From: Prevotella melaninogenica
GTDB taxonomy: Bacteria; Bacteroidota; Bacteroidia; Bacteroidales; Bacteroidaceae
Assembly (NCBI RefSeq): GCF_018127925.1
Contig: NZ_CP072348.1
Location: forward strand, 1,222,001 to 1,286,000
Direction of reading: 5' to 3'
Length of the DNA stretch: 64,000 nucleotides
The translations under genes and the position numbers were made by a program. The notes under the pieces are model-generated. The model had not been told where the DNA came from. It searched no databases and worked only from the letters and a program-made list of their open reading frames with translations. This document shows positions 26,696 to 36,259 of the stretch, piece after piece. Positions within the stretch are counted from its first letter, which is position 1. Every line of letters starts with the position of its first letter.

Positions 26696-26790
26696 TTCAA
26701 TTTGCTGTCACTGCTGTCATCCATTGTAAGCGATTAACTTATTAGTTTACAGAGGAGTAATTGAAGTGTTAAAAGTGACAGCAAATTGAA
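26696..26790. mobile_element. short MITE-like element with 17-bp inverted ends
   Basis: TTCAATTTGCTGTCACT at 26696-26712 and AGTGACAGCAAATTGAA at 26774-26790 are perfect inverse matches, 95 bp end to end. The reverse strand aligns along its length with 52090-52180 (shared TTTGCTGTCACTTTTAACA, ACTCC, GATGACAG and TGACAG blocks). No clear target duplication is seen. It has no coding capacity. Confidence 0.7.
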
Positions 26791-26821
26791 ACAAGAAATA
26801 TTCGTGTAAGATAGCTTGTAT

Positions 26822-28186
26822 TTACGATACAGACAAACTAATCTTCTCTGCCATATCCACAGCCTGCTTGATTCTATCGCCCATACCGATACCATCTTTC
26901 AAATTACCAATGATATGTAAACCAGGATGAGCAAGTTCTACGGCATCAATAGTACGAAGGCGAGCATCTGTTTCGGGCATATATTGTGGAATAGCATGGC
27001 TGTGTCTGTAAATACGAATGACGTCAGCACACGTGCCTTTAGGATAACCCAACATCGTATGAAGGGACGTATTAACCAATTCTGTCAGTTCTTCATCCGT
27101 CTTATTGATATATTCAGGATGACAAGCACCACCAATAAAGAATGCGTAATTGGCTCCTTCCTTAGGCGAACGCCCCTGAAAACAAGCGGAAGGCATAAGG
27201 ATCCCCAACACTTTCTGCTTTTCTTTTGACGGTACTAATCCACCAAAGGCATTCCAATGTACATCCCCCGTATTCTTCATTCCCACTCCAATCTCAATCA
27301 CTGGAGCATAAGAAAGATTGCTTAAGTCGTCAAGTTGAGCCTTAGGTAAGAAGTTCAATAACTTAGGCAAGGCATAGGCAGGACAAGTTGTAACAACCTG
27401 TTCAGCTATTATAGTATTCTTACCCCAAGACAGTTTCCACTTATCTCCTAACGGTTCTATACTTAGTTCTTTACAATTCGTTCGGATTCTCTTATCACCT
27501 ATAACTCTGCCTAACGCAGAAACAAGACTACGGAAACCTCCACGAGTAGAGAAGACAGCCTTCGTTGCACGCTTTTCCCTGTCCGTCTTTGGTTGTTTTG
27601 CAAGTGCCATAGACCCTTTAATAAAGCTTCCATAACGCTGTTCTAAGTCGTAGAGTTTAGGCAAAGCAAGGCGAGTTGGTATTTGATAAGGATCACCAGC
27701 ATACACACCAGAGAGGAAAGGGTCGACTGCATAATCAACAAATGACCGTCCCAAGCGTCGTTCAGCAAGGCTACCCACACTCTCGTTAGGGTCTATCCCC
27801 TTCTTACGCCATGGTTCACCAAGGATGCGGAACTTATCTTTCAGCGTGAAGAGAGGAGTGGTGATAGCAGACCAGAGTCCAGAAGGTAGAGCATGAAAGC
27901 GTCCATCTTTCCATATCAAACGGCATTTAGCAGAACTCTGTGCTACCTCCAACGTACAATTATCGCCTAACATATCGAAGAGTTCAGCCACTTCTGGGTA
28001 TTTAATAGTACCCGTACTCGGTCCTTGTTCCATCACAAAGCCGTCAACCTCTTCCGTCTGCATAAGTCCACCGATACGATTGGCAGCCTCCAAAACTACT
28101 ACATCTTGACCTTTACGACGTAGATAAGCTGCACAAGTAAGACCAGTAAGACCAGCACCAACGACAACTATCTTTCTTTCTTCCAT
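26822..28186 (-). CDS. hemG: protoporphyrinogen oxidase (HemG/HemY type, FAD)
   Basis: Oxidises protoporphyrinogen IX (or coproporphyrinogen III in related enzymes) in late haem synthesis. The FAD loop KIVVVGAGLTGLTCAAYLRR is at residues 5-24, then VVVLEAANRIGGLMQTEE and MEQGPSTG. Near the C-terminus, HPGLHIIGNLKDGIGMGDRI is the second FAD-binding region. I place the start at 28186 (MEERKIVVVG); the ATG at 28231 would add 15 residues before the nucleotide loop. Length is then 454 aa. It follows hemN by 66 bases on the same strand. Confidence 0.9.
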   Translation of the reverse strand: MEERKIVVVGAGLTGLTCAAYLRRKGQDVVVLEAANRIGGLMQTEEVDGFVMEQGPSTGTIKYPEVAELFDMLGDNCTLEVAQSSAKCRLIWKDGRFHALPSGLWSAITTPLFTLKDKFRILGEPWRKKGIDPNESVGSLAERRLGRSFVDYAVDPFLSGVYAGDPYQIPTRLALPKLYDLEQRYGSFIKGSMALAKQPKTDREKRATKAVFSTRGGFRSLVSALGRVIGDKRIRTNCKELSIEPLGDKWKLSWGKNTIIAEQVVTTCPAYALPKLLNFLPKAQLDDLSNLSYAPVIEIGVGMKNTGDVHWNAFGGLVPSKEKQKVLGILMPSACFQGRSPKEGANYAFFIGGACHPEYINKTDEELTELVNTSLHTMLGYPKGTCADVIRIYRHSHAIPQYMPETDARLRTIDAVELAHPGLHIIGNLKDGIGMGDRIKQAVDMAEKISLSVS

Positions 28187-28252
28187 AATATTTATGCTAT
28201 ATAGATTCGTCTCTCCAGTTTCTCTACCCAACGATAAGGAAGAGTAAAGCTT

Positions 28253-29617
28253 TTATATCGGCTTTGAAAACTTCTTATCCGTAGCCACCATCATCGGATC
28301 AAGCGCTGCAGCCACAGTACGAACAAAGGGATTCCCCTCCCCTGTCATCTCTAAAGTATTCTCTGTTAAACAAAGAATACCATCTCTTTCCATCTCTTGC
28401 AGGCGTTCAACATCATAATTGATAGCCTCCTTCACGTCAGCTACCGACACAGCAAGATCCTCCGCAAGGTGTGTCCAATCAAGATGATAGTTACACATCA
28501 AACGCTCAATTACTTCACGTACTATACGCTCTTTGGGCGTTAATTGGTAGCCTTTCCGAATAGACAATGTACCCGCAGAAACTTCTGATATATATTCATC
28601 TATCGACTTTGTATTCTGTGCATAAGCAGTTTCTAATTGGCTGATACCCGTCACTCCGAAGGCATACACCTGTCCCGTTGTGCGACGAGTACAATAACCT
28701 TGGAAGTTTCGATGTAGTCTATGTGATTGCAAAGCCTCAGATAGTTCATCATTAGGAAGAACAAAATGGTCCAAACCGATACTAAGATAACCCGCCTCAT
28801 GCAACACATCCTTAGCTTTTTGGAACATCAAAGCCTTCTCCTCCGTATCAGGAAGACCAGCCTTTTCAAGTATCATCTGACGCTTAAAGATCCATGGACA
28901 GTGTCCATAACTAAATGTTGTAACACGATCGGGACGCATTGCTACAGCGCGCTCTATCGTCTTCTTAAAGCTATCCGATGTCTGAAGTGGTAAGCCAAAG
29001 AGGAAGTCCATATTAATATTAACGCCCACACTACGAAGAATTGACACTATTTCCTCTGTTGGCAATTCAGAAGGCGTACGATTAACAAGCCTCAACACCT
29101 CTTCATTGAAGTCCTGTACCCCTAAACTAAAACGATTAAATCGTGCATCCAATAGTCCTTGCCAGTCCCCAGCTGTTAGATAACCAGGATGACATTCTAT
29201 GGCTATCTCAGGCTGTTCTATCGTAGAAAAGAGTGACAGCAGATGCTCATTCAGTTCTTTAAGAACGCTTACAGGCATAGCAGTAGGACTACCACCACCA
29301 TAATGAATCTGCGATATACGTCTACTTTTATCCAGATGCTTTGCTACGATGTCTATCTCCTTATGCAGTGCTTGCACATAGGCTTCAACACCCTCCTCTT
29401 TAGCCATTGGATAAGAGTTGCAGCCACAATAATGACAAAGACGCCGACAGAAAGGCATGTGAAAATAAAAAGAAAGATTCTTCTCACGCACCTCATTGCT
29501 ATAATCAATCTCCTTCAGAAACTCTTCCCCTGCAAAAGGTCGGAAGAAGTTAGCTGGTGGATAACTCGTATAACGAGGTACAGATACATTGTATTTATCA
29601 ATCAGTTCTTGCTTCAT
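28253..29617 (-). CDS. hemN: oxygen-independent coproporphyrinogen III oxidase HemN
   Basis: Radical-SAM enzyme that decarboxylates coproporphyrinogen III to protoporphyrinogen IX without oxygen. The N-terminus RYTSYPPANFF is the HemN signature, and FYFHMPFCRRLCHYCGC holds the Fe-S cluster cysteines C57, C61 and C64. HYGGGSPTA and the later GLDHFVLPNDEL block are typical. The -7 box at 29639-29646 overlaps the longer ATG (29641), so translation should begin at 29617, giving 454 aa. It forms an operon with hemG. Confidence 0.95.
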   Translation of the reverse strand: MKQELIDKYNVSVPRYTSYPPANFFRPFAGEEFLKEIDYSNEVREKNLSFYFHMPFCRRLCHYCGCNSYPMAKEEGVEAYVQALHKEIDIVAKHLDKSRRISQIHYGGGSPTAMPVSVLKELNEHLLSLFSTIEQPEIAIECHPGYLTAGDWQGLLDARFNRFSLGVQDFNEEVLRLVNRTPSELPTEEIVSILRSVGVNINMDFLFGLPLQTSDSFKKTIERAVAMRPDRVTTFSYGHCPWIFKRQMILEKAGLPDTEEKALMFQKAKDVLHEAGYLSIGLDHFVLPNDELSEALQSHRLHRNFQGYCTRRTTGQVYAFGVTGISQLETAYAQNTKSIDEYISEVSAGTLSIRKGYQLTPKERIVREVIERLMCNYHLDWTHLAEDLAVSVADVKEAINYDVERLQEMERDGILCLTENTLEMTGEGNPFVRTVAAALDPMMVATDKKFSKPI

Positions 29618-29638
29618 TCGTCGAAATAAATTATATAA

Positions 29639-29669
29639 CAAAGATACGAATAACCCATAACATAGACAA
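29639..29669 (-). promoter_or_regulatory. promoter of hemN-hemG
   Basis: On the minus strand, TTG (29669-29667), 20 bases, then TATCTTTG (29646-29639). The ATG at 29617 follows 21 bases after the -7 box. This decides the hemN start. Confidence 0.8.
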
Positions 29670-29754
29670 TCCTTATTTATAAGGAGAGCAATAACACCTT
29701 GTTATGTATTACCAAAAGAAATCAATTTGTCATGTTCATTTACGTATATACGGG

Positions 29755-30957
29755 TTATTTTTCCTTCCTAAAGGCTGAGAGAACATAAATAAGGCTGATG
29801 ATAGCCACCACTGTTTCAGCTATATAAAGACCACGATAGTCGAAGATATGCGCCACCGTTCCCGCCAATACCGCAATGAGCAGACCGCTTACATGACTAA
29901 TAACAATTTGTATGGTGAAGTCGGTCCCTTCTCTACCGGGACGTACACATTGCATAGCTGTAGTATAAAGAACCACAGTAGCCAATCCGTAACAAGCTTG
30001 GATATAAATGATTCCGATAACAAATGCAGTCTTGTTAAAGTCTGCAAAAGTCATTGCAAGAAAATAGATTGGTGCCAGAATAATAAGTCCTGCAATGATA
30101 ATACGAGCCTTATAAATTCCGATTCGGCGTATAAGCACTCCAGAAAACCACGCCATAACGAAGGAAGCAGCAGTTCCAACGATACCAGTAAGGAATCCTA
30201 TCTCCTTCATATCGTATCCCTTATCAACGAGGTAAGGACGCAACATGGAAAGAATACCGATGATTCCCATATAATACAGCAGTAAGAAACCTATCTGCGG
30301 CCATATCTCCTTACGTCCAAAGAAGATAAAGATGTCTGTCCACTTGGCACGCTCTCTTGGTTTCTCATTCTCTATCTTGATATGAGGATTAAACATTAAA
30401 GGAATAATCATCATACAAACAAACAAGGCTAAGCAGGGTACTACAACGTTCCAACCATAGCTTTTTAGTAAGATGAGCAAGACTCCTCCTCCAATAACTG
30501 CACCTCCAAAGGCTCCCATAGACTGCATACTATTGAGCATGCTATGGTCGTGCTTCTTAAAAGAAAGGATGGCAAGTGCATCTGTAGCAATGTCTTGTGT
30601 AGCCGAGGCAAGCATAGAGATAAACGCAAGAATGACTACAAGCATGATTTCTGAACGTACATTAATAAGCCCTGTGGCTAAGAGTGCTACGGCATATATC
30701 AACTCTGTAGTGATAATCGTACGTTTGTAGTCACGCACTGTTACGCAGTGGCGGTCAACAAAAGGCGACCATAGAAACTTTATCGTCCATGGAACTCGGA
30801 CAAGGTTTAGCAACCCAATGGTTGCAAGACTATATTGTCCTTCCCTCATGATAACCTGTAAGGCTGTCATAAGAAAGGATGACGGTACCATCTGTGCGAT
30901 ATATAGACAGAAGAACGTACCAAAACTTAATTTCTTTGATGAAAGGCTGTTGAACAT
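29755..30957 (-). CDS. MFS permease (AmpG/siderophore-transporter-like)
   Basis: The 400-aa protein has about twelve membrane segments of the major facilitator superfamily. The N-terminus (VPWTIKFLWSPFVDRHCVTV) and the ASATQDIATDALAIL block near residue 118 are typical of the AmpG/PAT-like subgroup, which also includes the RhtX/FptX siderophore permeases. It follows a TonB-dependent receptor by 111 bases on the same strand, so a role moving the receptor's ligand (a siderophore, haem or similar) across the inner membrane is plausible. A muropeptide permease role is the alternative. Substrate is not readable from sequence. Confidence 0.85.
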   Translation of the reverse strand: MFNSLSSKKLSFGTFFCLYIAQMVPSSFLMTALQVIMREGQYSLATIGLLNLVRVPWTIKFLWSPFVDRHCVTVRDYKRTIITTELIYAVALLATGLINVRSEIMLVVILAFISMLASATQDIATDALAILSFKKHDHSMLNSMQSMGAFGGAVIGGGVLLILLKSYGWNVVVPCLALFVCMMIIPLMFNPHIKIENEKPRERAKWTDIFIFFGRKEIWPQIGFLLLYYMGIIGILSMLRPYLVDKGYDMKEIGFLTGIVGTAASFVMAWFSGVLIRRIGIYKARIIIAGLIILAPIYFLAMTFADFNKTAFVIGIIYIQACYGLATVVLYTTAMQCVRPGREGTDFTIQIVISHVSGLLIAVLAGTVAHIFDYRGLYIAETVVAIISLIYVLSAFRKEK

Positions 30958-31068
30958 GTAATGAATTAAATAAGTAGAGCAGCGTATTATGTACCATGGG
31001 AAAGGACTTCGGAAGGAGTAAACAGAAATAGTTGTGGCATCCTTTTTCTCCTACCCTTTATCCTCTCC

Positions 31069-33126
31069 TTAGAATGTCACGCTAAGGGAAGTACCAAAAG
31101 TAAGAGGCTTACCCTTCTGTGCATAGTTACCAGTTGACATCTTGAAACTATACGCTATATAGTCGGTTCCTGTCAGATTCTTACCCCATAAATCCCATGT
31201 GAATATACCTTTTGTGAGGCTAACCTTTGCATTAAGCGTTGCATAGAAGTTCTGGCGAACGATATTATCATCAGCCCAATAGATACGACCGAGCCCTGTT
31301 AAGCCTGCATTAACGACAATCTTATCAAACCAACCTGCCTGTAGAACGGTGTAAGTTCCATCTATTGAGAGCGTGTGATTAGGCACCATGGGAAGTCTAT
31401 TACCCGAGAAATCTTCTGTAGCACTCTTCTTATATTCCAAGTAACGAGCGTGGGTGTAACCATAGTTCATACTCAACTGTAAGCTCTTTATTGGATGATA
31501 AGCAAATGAGAGTTCGAAACCTTTACTATCCGTATGGCCTGCATTAGCAATTAAGTTACCCACAGCAGGAATAGTATAGGTTGTCTGCATGTGTCGCCAA
31601 TCAATGTAGAAGAGATCCGCTTCAGCAGTCAGTCGTCCATTCAAGAACTTTAATCGAGCCCCAATCTCATAATTCCAGCTGTATTCTGGGTCGTATGCAC
31701 GCTCTGCATCGGTCTTAAAGATAGTGTTAAATCCGCCTGGCTTATAACCACGAGTGACACTCGCATAGTAGAGATTATCCCTGTTTGTAAGATATTGAAG
31801 CGTAAACTTAGGAGTGAACTGACGGAAGTTAGCACTACTAATAAAGTCCTTCACATGTGCATTAGCACCTGTTGTTAATGCTACCTTATCTTGATTATAG
31901 CTTATTTTAGCATGCTCATAATCGAAGCGTAAACCAACAGTTGCTGACAAACCTCTCCATATATTATAAGAGCTCTGGTGATAGATTGCATAGCCTGCAG
32001 TAGGGTTCTTATAGGAAGTAGGAGTTGAAAAATCCTTCGTATAATAACTCGTTTCTGCAAATTGGTTTGAATGTAACAACATTCCAAACACACCAATAAT
32101 CCATTGATAATGTCCCTTGTCATTCGACTTCAAGGTTATGTCCTGGGATAACATATTCTGATGATAGCTATTATCAGTAAAGAATACGTCCTTCGGAGTG
32201 AAGTCTTGATCTAATCCTTGGTGTGATTTGATAAATTGATAAGACGTCTGACTATTGAAACTAATACGACTATTCTCATATCGAGCATTTAGACCAGTTG
32301 TTGAAATCAGACGCTTGTAAGTGCTATTGCGGTTATAACTAATAGGTGATAGTGCATCTTTCGTAAGGTCATATGGTGCATATGGATAACCATTCTGCTT
32401 ACTATGAGTAAGCGTACTATTGAGATGAATAAGCCAATTTGTAGTTGGTCGCCAGTAAAGTCCGAGTCGTCCTTCAACCTCATTCACCTTATCAGCCTTA
32501 TCATTCAAGAACTGATTGATGAACATACCATCATTATGATGATAAGAAATAGCACTTGACAGACCAAATTTGTCACTCAATTTAGAATAGTTAGAAGCCT
32601 GTGCTACAAAGTCATTATACCTTCCATGGCCAACTTTTATACGTGTTTTCTGATACTCAAGAGGGTTATGTGTGTAGACATTGATAACACCTGCTATAGT
32701 GTTACGGCCGTATAAGGTTCCTTGCGGACCTCGAAACACATCTACAGCAGCAATATCACTGAGGTCAATATTAAAGGCTGACGACTCAAAGTGAGGCACA
32801 CCATCTACATAGAAACCCACAGCAGAACCCTTCATCTTTGCTCCGATACCACGAATAAAGATAGGTGTGTTAGCATATGAACCATAGTCGGGCATATAAA
32901 AGTTAGGCATAACAGCCGTCAACTCTTTCAAACTCACAATTTGTTGGTTCAATAATTGCTGATGGTTAATAGTTGAGACAGCAACAGAGGTAAGGTTTCT
33001 TTTGTTCTGTTTGAAGTCAGTTACAACTACTTCATTAAGTGATACATCTTTGTTCACTACTGAGTCTGGAGTCACTCCAGCTACCCCACTGATAGCAAGG
33101 GATGCAAATAATAAGGTATTTAACAT
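31069..33126 (-). CDS. TonB-dependent outer-membrane receptor (siderophore type)
   Basis: A 685-aa receptor with a short signal peptide (LLFASLAISGVAG), a TonB box LNEVVVTDF near residue 29, and a plug domain containing IFIRGIGAKMKGSAVGFYVDG and VDVFRGPQGTLYGRNTIAGV. A barrel follows, ending in the aromatic signal TFGTSLSVTF. It lacks the carboxypeptidase-like N-terminal domain of SusC proteins, so it belongs with iron/siderophore/cofactor receptors. A good promoter lies 33 bases upstream, and an MFS permease follows. The neighbouring haem-synthesis genes make an iron or porphyrin ligand attractive, but that is inference. Confidence 0.9.
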   Translation of the reverse strand: MLNTLLFASLAISGVAGVTPDSVVNKDVSLNEVVVTDFKQNKRNLTSVAVSTINHQQLLNQQIVSLKELTAVMPNFYMPDYGSYANTPIFIRGIGAKMKGSAVGFYVDGVPHFESSAFNIDLSDIAAVDVFRGPQGTLYGRNTIAGVINVYTHNPLEYQKTRIKVGHGRYNDFVAQASNYSKLSDKFGLSSAISYHHNDGMFINQFLNDKADKVNEVEGRLGLYWRPTTNWLIHLNSTLTHSKQNGYPYAPYDLTKDALSPISYNRNSTYKRLISTTGLNARYENSRISFNSQTSYQFIKSHQGLDQDFTPKDVFFTDNSYHQNMLSQDITLKSNDKGHYQWIIGVFGMLLHSNQFAETSYYTKDFSTPTSYKNPTAGYAIYHQSSYNIWRGLSATVGLRFDYEHAKISYNQDKVALTTGANAHVKDFISSANFRQFTPKFTLQYLTNRDNLYYASVTRGYKPGGFNTIFKTDAERAYDPEYSWNYEIGARLKFLNGRLTAEADLFYIDWRHMQTTYTIPAVGNLIANAGHTDSKGFELSFAYHPIKSLQLSMNYGYTHARYLEYKKSATEDFSGNRLPMVPNHTLSIDGTYTVLQAGWFDKIVVNAGLTGLGRIYWADDNIVRQNFYATLNAKVSLTKGIFTWDLWGKNLTGTDYIAYSFKMSTGNYAQKGKPLTFGTSLSVTF

Positions 33127-33158
33127 AAAGATGGCTTTTTGTTAATGTTTTTGTGGTG

Positions 33159-33189
33159 CAAAGGTACAGATAATGACTTTTTCGAACAA
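33159..33189 (-). promoter_or_regulatory. promoter of the TonB receptor-permease unit
   Basis: Minus-strand TTG (33189-33187), 20 bases, TACCTTTG (33166-33159). No clear Fur box was seen around it. Confidence 0.75.
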
Positions 33190-33322
33190 TCCTCATTTAT
33201 AAGGAAATTAAATATTACCACTAAAAAGAATAAAAGCTAATTATCAGCACAAAACAGCAATTTGATATGCTTTCTTTTGTGTTTTTTGCAGGTTTTTATT
33301 TTCAAATATAAAGGAAAAAGTG

Positions 33323-33330
33323 TATCTTTG
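33323..33330 (+). promoter_or_regulatory. -7 box of gyrB
   Basis: TATCTTTG lies 26 bases before the gyrB ATG. No TTTG was found at the proper -33 distance. Confidence 0.6.
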
Positions 33331-33356
33331 CATACTATAAGAACAATCGAAAGAAA

Positions 33357-35330
33357 ATGGCAGAAAATCCAGAAAACGAGAATAATTACTCCGCCAGTAA
33401 CATCCAGGTCTTAGAAGGCTTAGAGGCAGTACGCAAGCGTCCTGCTATGTACATTGGTGACATTAGTGAGAAGGGACTCCATCACTTGATTAACGAGACC
33501 GTCGACAACTCTATCGACGAAGCAATGGCTGGCTACTGTCAGAACATTGAGGTTACAATCAACGAGGACAACTCCATTACCGTTGAGGATGATGGTCGTG
33601 GTATCCCTGTTGACATACACGAGAAGCTTCACAAGAGCGCCCTTGAGGTTGTTATGACCGTGCTCCACGCAGGTGGTAAGTTCGACAAGGGTTCGTATAA
33701 AGTCAGCGGTGGTCTGCATGGTGTAGGTGTAAGCTGTGTAAATGCACTCTCTACACACATGAAGTCACAGGTGTTCCGTAATGGTAAAATCTACCAGCAG
33801 GAATATGAGAAGGGTAAGCCTCTCTACCCTGTAAAGGTTGTTGGTGAGACAGATAAAACTGGTACACGTCAGCAATTCTGGCCAGACCCAGAGATCTTTA
33901 CTACAACAGTTTTCCAATGGTCTATCGTAGCACGCCGTATGCGCGAGTTGGCTTATCTGAATGCAGGTATTAAGATTACACTCACTGACCTTCGCCCAGA
34001 CCCTGAGACAGGCAAGACACACACAGAGATCTTCCATGCTAAGGATGGTTTGAAGGAGTTCGTTCGTTACGTTGACCGCCATCGTCAGCACCTCTTCGAT
34101 GATGTTATCTATCTCAAGACAGAGAAGCAAAACATTCCTATCGAGGTGGCTGTGATGTACAACACAGATTATACAGAGAACATCCACTCATACGTTAACA
34201 ATATCAACACTATCGAGGGTGGTACTCACTTGCAAGGATTCCGTGCTGCATTGACTCGTACATTGAAAACATACGCTGACAATGACCCACAGATCTCTAA
34301 GCAGTTGGAGAAAGCTAAGATTGAGATTGCTGGTGAAGACTTCCGCGAAGGCTTGACAGCTGTTATCTCTATCAAGGTTGCTGAGCCACAGTTTGAGGGC
34401 CAGACAAAGACCAAATTAGGTAACAGCGAGGTCGCAGGTGCCGTTCAGCAGGCTGTTGGTGAGGCACTGACCGATTATCTCGAGGAGCATCCTAACGAGG
34501 CAAAGATGATTTGTAACAAGGTTATCCTTGCTGCTACTGCTCGTGTTGCAGCCCGTAAGGCACGCGAAAGCGTACAGCGTAAGAACGTGATGAGCGGTGG
34601 TGGTTTGCCTGGTAAGTTGGCAGACTGTTCTAACAAGGACCCAAAAGACTGCGAAATCTTCCTTGTCGAGGGTGATTCTGCGGGTGGTTCAGCTAAGCAG
34701 GGACGTGACCGTTATACACAGGCTATCCTCCCTCTCCGTGGTAAGATTCTAAACGTAGAGAAGGTTCAGCGTCATCGTGTATTCGAGGCTGAGTCTGTTA
34801 TGAATATTATTCAGTCTATTGGCGTACGCTTTGGCGTTGAGGGAGAAGGCGACTTTGAGGCAAATACCGATAAACTTCGCTATGACAAGATTATCATCAT
34901 GACCGATGCCGACGTCGATGGTTCTCACATCGACACACTGATTATGACACTCTTCTATCGTTATATGCCAAAGGTTATCGAGCAGGGACATCTGTATATC
35001 GCTACACCTCCACTCTACAAGTGTACTTATAAGAAGGTAAGCGAATACTGCTACACCGAGCAACAGCGTCAGGCTTTCATCGATAAATACGCAAATGGTG
35101 ATGAAGAAGATAAAGCTATCCACACACAGCGATACAAAGGTCTTGGTGAGATGAACCCAGAACAGCTTTGGGAGACAACTATGGACCCAAAGACACGACT
35201 CTTGAAGCAGGTTACTATCGAGAATGCTGCTGATGCAGATGAGATTTTCTCTATGCTGATGGGCGACGATGTTGAGCCTCGCCGTGAGTTCATCGAGAAG
35301 AATGCAACCTATGCTAACATTGATGCTTAA
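33357..35330 (+). CDS. gyrB: DNA gyrase subunit B
   Basis: ATP-binding subunit of gyrase, which introduces negative supercoils. The GHKL ATPase region starts at IQVLEGLEAVRKRPAMYIGD, then NETVDNSIDEAMAGYC, VEDDGRGIPVDIHEK and VSGGLHGVGVSCVNALS. The Toprim part has LVEGDSAGGSAKQGRDR (E438 as the acidic residue) and IIMTDADVDGSHIDTLI, and the end has TQRYKGLGEMNPEQLWETTM. 657 aa with the compact C-terminus fits gyrB better than parE. It is divergent from the TonB receptor and followed by a strong terminator. Confidence 0.95.
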   Translation: MAENPENENNYSASNIQVLEGLEAVRKRPAMYIGDISEKGLHHLINETVDNSIDEAMAGYCQNIEVTINEDNSITVEDDGRGIPVDIHEKLHKSALEVVMTVLHAGGKFDKGSYKVSGGLHGVGVSCVNALSTHMKSQVFRNGKIYQQEYEKGKPLYPVKVVGETDKTGTRQQFWPDPEIFTTTVFQWSIVARRMRELAYLNAGIKITLTDLRPDPETGKTHTEIFHAKDGLKEFVRYVDRHRQHLFDDVIYLKTEKQNIPIEVAVMYNTDYTENIHSYVNNINTIEGGTHLQGFRAALTRTLKTYADNDPQISKQLEKAKIEIAGEDFREGLTAVISIKVAEPQFEGQTKTKLGNSEVAGAVQQAVGEALTDYLEEHPNEAKMICNKVILAATARVAARKARESVQRKNVMSGGGLPGKLADCSNKDPKDCEIFLVEGDSAGGSAKQGRDRYTQAILPLRGKILNVEKVQRHRVFEAESVMNIIQSIGVRFGVEGEGDFEANTDKLRYDKIIIMTDADVDGSHIDTLIMTLFYRYMPKVIEQGHLYIATPPLYKCTYKKVSEYCYTEQQRQAFIDKYANGDEEDKAIHTQRYKGLGEMNPEQLWETTMDPKTRLLKQVTIENAADADEIFSMLMGDDVEPRREFIEKNATYANIDA

Positions 35331-35459
35331 AGCATTTCAAATAGCAAAAGATACACAATAAAAAAGTTTATCAAATATCCTGTTTAAAGAAAAGAAATAA
35401 GGGCATGTCCAAATGCAAATTGACAACTATCAAACAATAAGTAGGATTCTACTAAAAGC

Positions 35460-35504
35460 AAAGACCATTTCTTTACTCGAAAATGAGTATTGAAATGGTC
35501 TTTT
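35460..35504 (+). terminator. terminator after gyrB
   Basis: AAGACCATTTC (35461-35471) pairs with GAAATGGTCTT (35492-35502), with an inner TACTC/GAGTA stem, and ends in T. It is about 130 bases past the stop, so the message has a long 3' end. Confidence 0.85.
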
Positions 35505-35682
35505 CATATTGGATTATTTTAACCTGTAAGATTATCAAAAAGGTATTTGCATTTTAATCCACCCTCCCGCAGTAAGGCTACCTCCCCCACCTTTGAAAAA
35601 ACAAGAGTTAATCCCCTCTCCCTATCCTTGGAGAATCTTTTAGGGGTTAATCTCCCCTCCCATAGGGGTATCTCGCATTTCA

Positions 35683-35708
35683 CTCCCCTCTCCTCTTGGA
35701 GAGGGGCT
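35683..35708 (-). terminator. GC-rich hairpin after the HU-like gene
   Basis: CCCCTCTCC (35685-35693) and GGAGAGGGG (35698-35706) form a perfect 9-bp stem around four bases, just after the stop of the minus-strand HU-like gene. The surrounding 35560-35720 stretch is a mosaic of CCCCTCTCC/GGAGAGGGG words. No T run follows, so terminator function is a guess. Confidence 0.5.
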
Positions 35709-35722
35709 GGGGGTGAGGCCTT

Positions 35723-36178
35723 TTATCCCGCCTCTGGTCCTCCACCCTCTTTCTTTTTCTTTTCTTCCTTTCCTTCTTTAGTCTTCCTCCTCGCTGGATT
35801 ATCCACATCCACTTCAATCTTCTTCAACGCTTCCGTGACGGCAGACTTCCAGCGAACAAGGACACGGGGACGCTTCAAGGATTCTGCGGTGACATCTTTC
35901 TCGTTATCTACCATCTTTGACGGTATCGTAGTGCGGAACGAAAACAAGTCGCCAAGGTCTAGCGAACCACCAAGGCTAATCACCTCAATAGCAATATTAC
36001 GCAGGGTGATGATCACGTTTCTCACATCTCCCTCACTCAACGAGGTTTCGCGAACAATACGGTTAACAAGCCAATCGGCTGAAAACTTCATCGGGGCTTT
36101 TGGCACGGCATTAAAGGCTTTCTGACCTTTCTTTGGACCAATCTTGTGTGTGGTCTCAACTACCTTAAATGAAATCAT
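35723..36178 (-). CDS. HU-like DNA-binding protein (Bacteroidetes HU-HIG type)
   Basis: A 151-aa protein of the HU/IHF superfamily in the form common in Bacteroidetes. It starts MISFKVVETTHKIGPKKGQK and has the core FSADWLVNRIVRETSLSEGDV followed by LRNIAIEVISLGGSLDLGDLFSF, which matches the dimer and beta-arm base of HU. It ends in a lysine/glutamate-rich tail with GGGPEAG. It probably binds DNA as a nucleoid protein; many paralogues occur per genome. It is 200 bases downstream of the fimbrillin gene on the same strand, separated by repeats and a hairpin. Confidence 0.85.
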   Translation of the reverse strand: MISFKVVETTHKIGPKKGQKAFNAVPKAPMKFSADWLVNRIVRETSLSEGDVRNVIITLRNIAIEVISLGGSLDLGDLFSFRTTIPSKMVDNEKDVTAESLKRPRVLVRWKSAVTEALKKIEVDVDNPARRKTKEGKEEKKKKEGGGPEAG

Positions 36179-36208
36179 AAAATAATAAATTTAAGTTTTA
36201 ATAAATAT

Positions 36209-36234
36209 GGAGCCTCGCCTTTCAGCAAGGCTCC
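36209..36234 (-). terminator. hairpin between fimbrillin and HU-like genes
   Basis: GGAGCCT (36209-36215) and AGGCTCC (36228-36234) form a perfect 7-bp stem. On the minus strand it is followed by an A/T-rich stretch without a clean T run, so it may be a weak terminator of the fimbrillin transcript or part of the HU-like leader. Confidence 0.5.
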
Positions 36235-36259
36235 GTTAACTATATTTTCTTTCGTTTTC

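Noticed and set aside
33127-33356. Fur box between the TonB receptor and gyrB
   Set aside because: The spacer is AT-rich but I could not find a convincing inverted repeat of the Fur type.
35547-36125. 192-codon plus-strand ORF over the HU-like gene
   Set aside because: Its first third is CCCCTCTCC repeat and the rest is antisense to a convincing HU-family gene.
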